Source: Xanthobacteraceae bacterium (lineage in GTDB: Bacteria; Pseudomonadota; Alphaproteobacteria; Rhizobiales; Xanthobacteraceae). Taken from it: a stretch of 11,649 bases of DNA. Location of the stretch: assembly GCA_030039105.1 (NCBI GenBank), contig JASHQO010000173.1, positions 1-11,649 of the forward strand, read 5' to 3'. Positions 6,791-11,649 of the stretch are shown piece after piece. The notes beneath the pieces are model-generated. The model saw only the letters and a program-made list of their open reading frames with translations, did not search any database and was not told the origin of the DNA. The position numbers and the translations under genes are program-made. Positions within the stretch are counted from its first letter, which is position 1. Each line of letters starts with the position of its first letter.

Positions 6791-6802
6791 CGGACCGGTC
6801 CG
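6791..6802. promoter_or_regulatory. 12-base perfect palindrome CGGACCGGTCCG upstream of the MFS gene
   Basis: A second perfect 12-base palindrome in the same gap, centred 46 bases after the first and different in sequence. It overlaps the first base of an upstream in-frame GTG (6802) of the MFS frame. A regulatory role is only a possibility. Confidence 0.25.
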
Positions 6803-6871
6803 TGGACGATAGGTACGCGCCACGAATCGCAAAAACAAATGCCCGTGCTGAATTCTTTCGCGCCGGGGCTT

Positions 6872-6878
6872 GGAAAGG
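6872..6878 (+). promoter_or_regulatory. Ribosome binding site that decides the MFS transporter start
   Basis: GGAAAGG lies 7 bases before the GTG at 6886. Neither the upstream in-frame GTG at 6802 nor the ATG at 6901 has a site as good, and the 28 extra residues from 6802 would be unlike the hydrophobic N-terminus of the family. Confidence 0.65.
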
Positions 6879-6885
6879 TTCTCCC

Positions 6886-8094
6886 GTGAGCGAGGCCGTG
6901 ATGGGCCGGCGACAAGCCGGCAGCGCCGCATTTGTCGTCCTGGCGGCGATCAGCTTCTGCCATTTGCTGAACGACCTGACGGTGTCGCTGCTGCCCGCGA
7001 TCTATCCGGTTCTCAAGAGCGCGTTCGATCTGAGCTTCGGCCAGATCGGTTTGATCACGCTGGTCCTGCAGGGCATCGCCTCGCTGCTGCAGCCGCTGGT
7101 CGGTCTCTACACCGACCGCAAGCCGCAGCCGTATTCGCTGGCTTATGGCATGGGCTGCACGCTGTTCGGCGTCTGCCTGCTGGCGTACGCGCCGAATTAT
7201 CCCGTGCTGCTGGCCGGCGCCGCCTTGCTGGGGCTCGGTGCATCGATCTTCCATCCGGAAGCATCACGGCTGGCGCAGCTCGCCTCGGGCGGCGCCCACG
7301 GCATGGCGCAATCGCTGTTCCAGCTCGGCGGCAGCTTTGGCAGCTCGATCGGCCCGGTGCTGGCGGCCTTTTTCGTTCTGCCGCGCGGGCAAACGAGTCT
7401 TGCCTGGTTCGCGCTCGTCGCGCTCCTGGCGATGGTCATTCTCGTCATGCTCGGCAACTGGTACCGCAACGGCGGTCACGCTGCGCCGCGCGCGCGAAGT
7501 TCGACGGTTCCGCCTGCCGTCGTCGCTAAATCGCAGGTGCGGCGCGCGATCGCGGTGCTGGTCGCGCTCATCTTCTCGAAGTATTTCTATCTGTCGAGCA
7601 TCACCAGCTATTACATCTTCTATCTGATGCATCGCTTCGCGCTGCCGACGGCGACGGCACAGCTCTATCTGTTCATTTTTCTGGCCGCGGCTGCCGCCGG
7701 CACCTTCGTCGGCGGTCCGGTCGGCGACCGCTTCGGCCGCAAAGTGGTGATCTGGGTTTCGATCCTCGGCGTGCTGCCGTTCACGCTGGCGCTGCCCTAT
7801 GTCGGGCTGCCGGCGACCGTGGCGTTGAGCGTGGTGATCGGCCTCGTCCTGTCGTCGGCGTTCTCGGCGATCGTGGTCTATGCGCAGGAGCTGATGCCGG
7901 GCCGCGTCGGCATGGTGTCGGGCCTGTTCTTCGGCGTGGCATTCGGCATGGCGGGCATCGGCGCTGCGGCGTTGGGCGAGCTTGCCGACCTGACCAGCAT
8001 CGAGTTCGTCTACCGGGTCTGCTCGTTCCTGCCGCTGATCGGCCTGCTCACGGCGCTTTTGCCCAACATCGAAGCGCGCCGTTCGCGGGCTTAA
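6886..8094 (+). CDS. fsr: MFS transporter, Fsr (fosmidomycin resistance) family
   Basis: A 402-residue inner-membrane transporter, if started at the GTG at 6886. The sequence closely follows E. coli Fsr, recalled from memory, along its length: SFCHLLNDLTVSLLPAIYPV near residues 23-42, QIGLITLVLQGIASLLQPLVG (53-73), the loop 2-3 motif GLYTDRKPQP (73-82), FHPEASRLA (122-130), SLFQLGGSFGSS (143-154), FSKYFYLSSITSYY (230-243), the second-half motif GGPVGDRFGRK (276-286) and YAQELMPGRVGMVSGLFFG (332-350). About twelve hydrophobic segments are visible, with a central basic loop near 193-220. Fsr exports fosmidomycin in E. coli, but homologues are widespread and their natural substrates are mostly unknown. 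Here it follows the decarboxylase gene by 146 bases and may move a pathway compound, or it may be an independent unit. It converges on the thiamine-diphosphate gene, with 15 bases between stops. Confidence 0.9.
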   Translation: MSEAVMGRRQAGSAAFVVLAAISFCHLLNDLTVSLLPAIYPVLKSAFDLSFGQIGLITLVLQGIASLLQPLVGLYTDRKPQPYSLAYGMGCTLFGVCLLAYAPNYPVLLAGAALLGLGASIFHPEASRLAQLASGGAHGMAQSLFQLGGSFGSSIGPVLAAFFVLPRGQTSLAWFALVALLAMVILVMLGNWYRNGGHAAPRARSSTVPPAVVAKSQVRRAIAVLVALIFSKYFYLSSITSYYIFYLMHRFALPTATAQLYLFIFLAAAAAGTFVGGPVGDRFGRKVVIWVSILGVLPFTLALPYVGLPATVALSVVIGLVLSSAFSAIVVYAQELMPGRVGMVSGLFFGVAFGMAGIGAAALGELADLTSIEFVYRVCSFLPLIGLLTALLPNIEARRSRA

Positions 8095-8109
8095 ACAGCG
8101 CGCGGCGAC

Positions 8110-9888
8110 TCAGCGCGGCCGCACCACGGTATCGACCAGCGCCGGCTTGCCGGCTTTCACTTGCGCGATGGCGCGGCGCAACGCGCCCGCGATATCGCCG
8201 GGCTGTTCGACCGGCCCCTCGGCGTACCAGCCCATGCTCTTCGCCATGGTGGCGAAGTCGGGCTCGGGGCCGGTGATGTCTTGCGCGATAGAGGCGCGCT
8301 CGACCGGCGTGCCGCGGAAATTCGCGATGCGGATCTGGTGCTCCCAGTCGTTGTAATAGGCGCGGTTGTTGTACATCACGATCAGCATCGGGATGTTGTT
8401 CTTGGCCGCGCTCCACAATGCGCCGGCGTCGAACATCAGGTCGCCGTCGGGCTGGATGTCGACGACGAGCCGTCCCTTGTCGCGGTGCGCCAGCGCCACG
8501 CCGAGCGAGGTGCCGATCTGGGTGCCGGTGCCGAGCGCCTGGCCGGGATGGCGGTAGGCTTTGTCGAGGTCCCAGAGCTTGTAGCACCAGTCCTGCAGAT
8601 TGGCGCCGGTCAGCACCCAGTCTTCGCTCTTGATCGCGTCCCAGATCTCGCTGGCCAGCCGCGGCAGCGTGATCGGCATGCCGTCCCAGTCCTTCTTGGC
8701 GTCGTCGGCCCATTTCTTGAACAGCGCGTCGTGCTTCCGCGCGACGAGCTTGCTGCGCTCCGCAACGGTTTTCGCCAGCGCCGGATTCTTGGCGATGCGC
8801 TCGCGGCAGATGCGCGTCAGCTCCGGGATCGCAGTCAACGTGTCGCCGAGCACGCGCAGGCTGCAGCGCGGCATGCGCGCATAGTCCATCGACCATTTGC
8901 TCAAGTTGATTTCGCCGAAGCCGATTTCGATCATCTCGCAGTGCGGCGGATAGTGCGGCACGACCTGGCGCTTGGTGCGGTCGTTGAAGTGGGTCGACTT
9001 CTCCCAGTCGCGGGTGTCGAGCGAGAGGATCAGGTTGGCGTCGCGGAAAATCTCCTTCTCGCAACTCAGGTTGAGCGGATGACGGTTGGGGAAATTGAGC
9101 CGCGCGTGGACGTCGAACACCGCGGCACCGGCGGTTTCGGCGAGCGCCACGAGATTGTCGAAGCCGCCGGCGCTGCGCGCCACGTACTCGGCCATCAGCA
9201 CCGGATAGGTCGCCGCCAGCAGCTTGTCGGCGACCGCTTCCAGCGCCTTCGGGTCGGCCGCCATCGGCACCGGCACTTTGGCGTCGGATGGCTTCGGCAG
9301 CGCCACGTCCTTCGCCAGCGGCTGCTCCTGCAGCCAGGCGTCGTAGCACATGTAGATCGGGCCCTGCGGCTCGGTCATCATCGCCGCGTAGGCGCGCGAA
9401 AACGCATCCGGCACGCCCTCGATGCTGGACGGCTGATAGTCCCACTTCACGTAATGGCGTAGCTGCTCGCCGTTGACGTTGGCGGTGTGGATCCAGTCGA
9501 TGAACGGCCGGCGCCGGCTTTCGTCCATCGGGCCGGTGGCGCCGATGACGAATACCGGGCAGCGGTCGATATAGGCGTAATAGATGCCCATGGTGGCGTG
9601 CAGCATGCCGACCACGTCGTGCACGATCGCCACCATCGGCCTGCCGGTCGCCTTGGCGTAGCCGTGGGCGATCTGCACCGCGATCTTCTCGTGCTGGCAC
9701 AACAGCAGCGGCGGCTGATTGCCGCCGTAGTTCACCAGCGAGTCGTGCAGGCCGCGATAGCTCGCGCCCGGATTGAGCGCGATATAGGGGAAGTCGTAGT
9801 GCTGGATCAGATCGACGATGACGTCGGACTGCCACGCCTTCTCGGCGTAGCGGACGGGCGCGTTGGATTTTCTGGTGACGTCGTTCAT
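8110..9888 (-). CDS. Thiamine-diphosphate-dependent enzyme, substrate unknown (acetolactate synthase/benzoylformate decarboxylase superfamily)
   Basis: A 592-residue cytoplasmic enzyme with the usual three domains: N-terminal pyrimidine-binding domain (about 20-190), central domain (about 215-345) and C-terminal diphosphate-binding domain (about 405-590). The cofactor-activating Glu is Glu67 in CQHEKIA. The metal/diphosphate motif reads QPDGD (479-483) and ends at NN (507-508) in MYNNRAYYND, a normal spacing; the first Gly of the usual GDG is Pro here. I recall a group of uncharacterised 'thiamine pyrophosphate-requiring' proteins with the same QPDGD and NNRAY pattern, so this is probably family-wide. 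It does not match sulfoacetaldehyde acetyltransferase or oxalyl-CoA decarboxylase in the N-terminal region. An AGGA site lies 8 bases before the ATG. The gene follows soxA by 96 bases on the same strand; a TTGCTC-16-TTATGG pair there is only a weak promoter candidate. It could be a 2-oxoacid decarboxylase or a carboligase. Confidence 0.88.
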   Translation of the reverse strand: MNDVTRKSNAPVRYAEKAWQSDVIVDLIQHYDFPYIALNPGASYRGLHDSLVNYGGNQPPLLLCQHEKIAVQIAHGYAKATGRPMVAIVHDVVGMLHATMGIYYAYIDRCPVFVIGATGPMDESRRRPFIDWIHTANVNGEQLRHYVKWDYQPSSIEGVPDAFSRAYAAMMTEPQGPIYMCYDAWLQEQPLAKDVALPKPSDAKVPVPMAADPKALEAVADKLLAATYPVLMAEYVARSAGGFDNLVALAETAGAAVFDVHARLNFPNRHPLNLSCEKEIFRDANLILSLDTRDWEKSTHFNDRTKRQVVPHYPPHCEMIEIGFGEINLSKWSMDYARMPRCSLRVLGDTLTAIPELTRICRERIAKNPALAKTVAERSKLVARKHDALFKKWADDAKKDWDGMPITLPRLASEIWDAIKSEDWVLTGANLQDWCYKLWDLDKAYRHPGQALGTGTQIGTSLGVALAHRDKGRLVVDIQPDGDLMFDAGALWSAAKNNIPMLIVMYNNRAYYNDWEHQIRIANFRGTPVERASIAQDITGPEPDFATMAKSMGWYAEGPVEQPGDIAGALRRAIAQVKAGKPALVDTVVRPR

Positions 9889-9984
9889 CGATGGTGTCCT
9901 GACATGACTTCTGCGGCGGGCGGGACCATAAGGCGCGCAAGAAAAGGGAGCAACGGCGCCGCACGCGGGAAGAGGTGTTTTTTC

Positions 9985-10764
9985 TTAAGGCCGCACCGCC
10001 GGCGCTTCGATCGGCAGGCCGCGGGCGCGCCACATCAGGTAGAGCTCGAGCTCGACCAGCGACAGGGCGCCGAAATTGTACGGCGCGGCGCGCATGCCGC
10101 TCAGGCAATTGCGCAGCCGCCGCTGCAGCGAGCCGACCTCCTGCCATTCCAGGCGGTAGATCGGGTAGCCGGTGGGCATCGCCTGCGGAATGAGATTGCC
10201 GGCGAGGGTTTTGCCCCAATTGTCGTCGTGGCATTGCGCGCAGGACAGGTTGAGCTGGCCCTGGCGGCGCTCGAAGATGGCGCGGCCGTCTTCGATGAAC
10301 GGCTTGAGCTTCGCGGTCTCCTGGAGCGCGATCGGCATGCCGCGCGATTGGTAGGCGACATAGGCGGTGAGCGCGAGCAGGTCCTTGCTCTCGAATGCGA
10401 ACGGCGCCGCCTTCTGATCGGTGGAGCGGCTCAGGTTGATCTGCTCCTCGAGATCGATGGGCCGGCCGAACTCCGCCGCGAAGGCCGGATAGCGTGTCGC
10501 CACGCCCTTCATGCCGACCTTGGCGTCGCCGTGGCAGTCGGCGCAAGATTTGTTGGAGTCGCCGGCCTTGGTGTTCCACAGCGTCTCGCCGTCGAGCACC
10601 GCGAGCATGCCCGGGTTGGCGGTGTCGTCGTTCTGCATGGCGCGCGTATCGGCGCTGACGAATTCGCTGTCGGAGCGGCGCTGGTCGAACGGAATGTCGG
10701 CGGCGCGCGCGGCGACGGGCGCCGCGGCGACCAGCGCAGCGAAGATCGCCCCCGTCCGCCTCAT
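9985..10764 (-). CDS. soxA: Diheme cytochrome c SoxA, sulfur-oxidation protein
   Basis: A 259-residue periplasmic subunit of the SoxAX complex, which oxidatively joins thiosulfate to the carrier Cys of SoxYZ. A signal peptide is visible (MRRTG, then a hydrophobic Ala/Val stretch, AARA-A cleavage near residue 21). Two c-type heme sites are present: CADCH (74-78) and CAQCH (175-179). The active-site Cys, which ligates a heme as a persulfide in characterised SoxA, is Cys220 in RLRNCLSGMRAAPY. This is therefore the diheme type known from Paracoccus and Rhodovulum, not the single-heme type. Length is normal. The ATG overlaps the soxZ stop as ATGA, which implies translational coupling. soxB is not the next gene downstream; a thiamine-diphosphate enzyme gene is. 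Confidence 0.95.
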   Translation of the reverse strand: MRRTGAIFAALVAAAPVAARAADIPFDQRRSDSEFVSADTRAMQNDDTANPGMLAVLDGETLWNTKAGDSNKSCADCHGDAKVGMKGVATRYPAFAAEFGRPIDLEEQINLSRSTDQKAAPFAFESKDLLALTAYVAYQSRGMPIALQETAKLKPFIEDGRAIFERRQGQLNLSCAQCHDDNWGKTLAGNLIPQAMPTGYPIYRLEWQEVGSLQRRLRNCLSGMRAAPYNFGALSLVELELYLMWRARGLPIEAPAVRP

Positions 10765-11081
10765 TCCACCTTGATCTCTGCGGTCTGCACTTGCGTCGCG
10801 CCGTGCTGGTCGGTCCAGGAGAACGCCAGCGTGCCGCTTGCGGTCGCGGTGGTGAAGAACGTGATGTACGGATTGGCGGCGATGGCGGGGTAAAGCTTGG
10901 CGCGGAACACTTCCTCGCCGTTATAGGTGCAGACGAAGTCCTCGATAATGTCGCGTGGGATCGGCGCGCCGGTGACGCCGATGCGATAGCCGGTTTCCAT
11001 GACGTGCGCGATCAGGGTCTTGATCTCGACGGTCTCGCCCTTTTTGGCGGTCGCCGGAACGTGGATCAGGGCGCGTGGCAT
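10761..11081 (-). CDS. soxZ: Thiosulfate-oxidation carrier complex protein SoxZ
   Basis: A 106-residue protein that pairs with SoxY to form the periplasmic carrier of sulfur intermediates. The sequence is typical: an N-terminal PRALIHVPATAKKGETVEI strand (2-20), an IAHVMETGYR segment (24-33), a CTYNGEEVFRAKLYPAIAANPY core (51-72) and an Ig-like C-terminal strand set ending in EIKVE. It has no signal peptide, as usual, since SoxZ is exported together with Tat-targeted SoxY. The start overlaps the soxY stop by one base (TGATG), and its ribosome binding site GAGGAG lies within the last codons of soxY, 11 bases upstream. The stop overlaps soxA by four bases. Confidence 0.96.
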   Translation of the reverse strand: MPRALIHVPATAKKGETVEIKTLIAHVMETGYRIGVTGAPIPRDIIEDFVCTYNGEEVFRAKLYPAIAANPYITFFTTATASGTLAFSWTDQHGATQVQTAEIKVE

Positions 11082-11572
11082 CAGTGGATCGACTCCTCGA
11101 TGCAGGCCGCCAGCGTCACGATGACGTCGATGTCGTCGGACCAGCAGGTGCCGTCGGCCATTTCGGCGATGGCGGTGATCGTCTGCGAGTCGGCCAGCCG
11201 GATGCGGGTCGAGAACGCGGCGCGGCCGGCGCGCGGTCCGAGCTTGACGCTGATCACGTTGGGCTGCGGGTTCTTCTCGTTGAAGACGTGGATCGCCTTG
11301 ACGTAGTCGGTCGCCGTCATCGGGCTCTCGACCGAAACGGTGCAGGGCACCGAATTGCCGTTCTCGACGATCGGCGGCAGGTCGAGCTTGACCCTGCCTT
11401 TCTTGACCGCCGCCTCGCCGATGGCGGCACGGACCGCGTCCTGCATCATTTCCGGCGTGGCCCGGGCCGGGCGGATCGACAGGCGCAACGCCATGCCGCT
11501 GCCGACCAGCGCACCGGCAATTTGCAGGATTTCCCGACGCGAGCGGCGACTGCGGGCCATGCCAAAACTCAT
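11081..11572 (-). CDS. soxY: Thiosulfate-oxidation carrier protein SoxY with atypical C-terminus
   Basis: A 163-residue periplasmic carrier that, with SoxZ, holds sulfur intermediates on a C-terminal Cys during Sox oxidation. A Tat signal is visible: the basic RRSRREILQ (9-17), a hydrophobic stretch and probable ARA-T cleavage near residue 38. The mature part has the family pattern: VKLDLPPIVENGNSVPCTV (61-79), NPQPNVISVKLGP (101-113) and STRIRLADSQTI (121-132). Three Cys are present (77, 143, 157). Characterised SoxY proteins end in a flexible GGCGG arm; here the last residues are TLAACIEESIH, so Cys157 is in the right place after the last strand but the glycines are gone and six residues follow. 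No single frameshift restores GGCGG. The ATG overlaps the soxX stop (ATGA); an ATG four codons in is an alternative start. Confidence 0.92.
   Translation of the reverse strand: MSFGMARSRRSRREILQIAGALVGSGMALRLSIRPARATPEMMQDAVRAAIGEAAVKKGRVKLDLPPIVENGNSVPCTVSVESPMTATDYVKAIHVFNEKNPQPNVISVKLGPRAGRAAFSTRIRLADSQTITAIAEMADGTCWSDDIDVIVTLAACIEESIH
11093..11098 (-). promoter_or_regulatory. Ribosome binding site of soxZ inside the soxY tail
   Basis: GAGGAG on the minus strand encodes the Glu-Glu pair of the SoxY tail and lies 11 bases before the soxZ ATG, slightly long but usable. The unusual SoxY tail thus doubles as the soxZ translation signal. Confidence 0.5.
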
Positions 11573-11649
11573 TTCAGGGTCATCAGATAGGCCACCACGT
11601 CCTCAACTTCCATGGCGGTCAGCACCGGCTTGTCGCGATAGTCCGGAGG
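11569..11649 (-). CDS. soxX: Cytochrome c SoxX, C-terminal 26 residues only
   Basis: The window edge cuts this gene; only the last 26 codons and the stop are visible. The tail, DYRDKPVLTAMEVEDVVAYL followed by MTLK, is typical of the C-terminus of SoxX, the monoheme partner of SoxA, where an EV-x-DVVAYL helix closes the cytochrome fold. The heme-binding CxxCH and the signal peptide lie outside the window. The stop overlaps the soxY start by four bases (ATGA), and the order soxX-soxY-soxZ-soxA matches the usual sox operon. It is too short to judge whether the gene is intact. Confidence 0.82.
   Translation of the reverse strand, partial: PPDYRDKPVLTAMEVEDVVAYLMTLK

Noticed and set aside
6802..6885. 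A 28-residue N-terminal extension of the MFS transporter from the GTG at 6802
   Set aside because: There is no good ribosome binding site for it, the residues are polar and unlike the family, and GGAAAGG is well placed for the GTG at 6886.
4820..6931. A 703-codon minus-strand frame across the ubiD gene and its spacers
   Set aside because: Same reason: it opposes a well-supported gene, runs through the palindromic repeats, and shows only Arg/Ala/His-rich low-information sequence.
8110..9888. Sulfoacetaldehyde acetyltransferase (Xsc), attractive beside sox genes and similar in length
   Set aside because: The N-terminal region around the catalytic Glu (CQHEKIA, followed by HDVVGMLHATMG) does not resemble Xsc as I recall it, and the PDGD motif also differs.
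8048..10579. An 843-codon minus-strand frame overlapping soxA and the thiamine-diphosphate enzyme
   Set aside because: It is a shifted frame of two genes with clear motifs on the same strand; its product is Arg-rich and unrelated to any family.

Overview
The window is high-GC DNA, almost fully coding, from what looks like an alphaproteobacterium, probably a Rhizobiales member near Bradyrhizobium, Rhodopseudomonas or Pseudolabrys. This rests on codon use (GC-rich third positions), the gene families present, and imperfect palindromic intergenic repeats of the kind common in that group. The assignment is inference; no rRNA or other marker gene is present. No tRNA, CRISPR array or insertion sequence was seen, and no gap between genes exceeds about 150 bases.

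Plus strand, 2-8094: a run of catabolic genes. It opens with a three-subunit molybdenum hydroxylase of the xanthine oxidase/CO dehydrogenase family (end of the FAD subunit, complete [2Fe-2S] subunit, complete molybdopterin subunit). Next come a TIGR02444/DUF2390-family protein, a UbiX-type flavin prenyltransferase, a carboxymuconolactone-decarboxylase-family protein, a UbiD-type prenylated-FMN decarboxylase, and an Fsr-type MFS transporter. UbiX makes the cofactor that UbiD needs, so these two form a functional pair. With the hydroxylase the set suggests breakdown of an aromatic or heteroaromatic carboxylate: hydroxylation, then non-oxidative decarboxylation. The substrate cannot be read from the sequence. 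The spacers between the middle genes hold four different palindromic repeats.

Minus strand, 8110-11649: read in transcription order, the end of soxX, then soxY, soxZ and soxA, joined by 1- to 4-base overlaps, part of the periplasmic thiosulfate-oxidising Sox system. About 100 bases after soxA comes a large thiamine-diphosphate enzyme of unknown substrate, where soxB might be expected. It converges on the MFS gene with only 15 bases between stops.

Points most worth a second look: SoxY ends in a Cys-containing tail without the usual GGCGG swinging arm; the UbiD homologue has Arg where a metal-binding His normally lies; the hydroxylase/UbiX/CMD/UbiD/Fsr set matches no pathway I can name; and the thiamine-diphosphate enzyme next to sox is an orphan.
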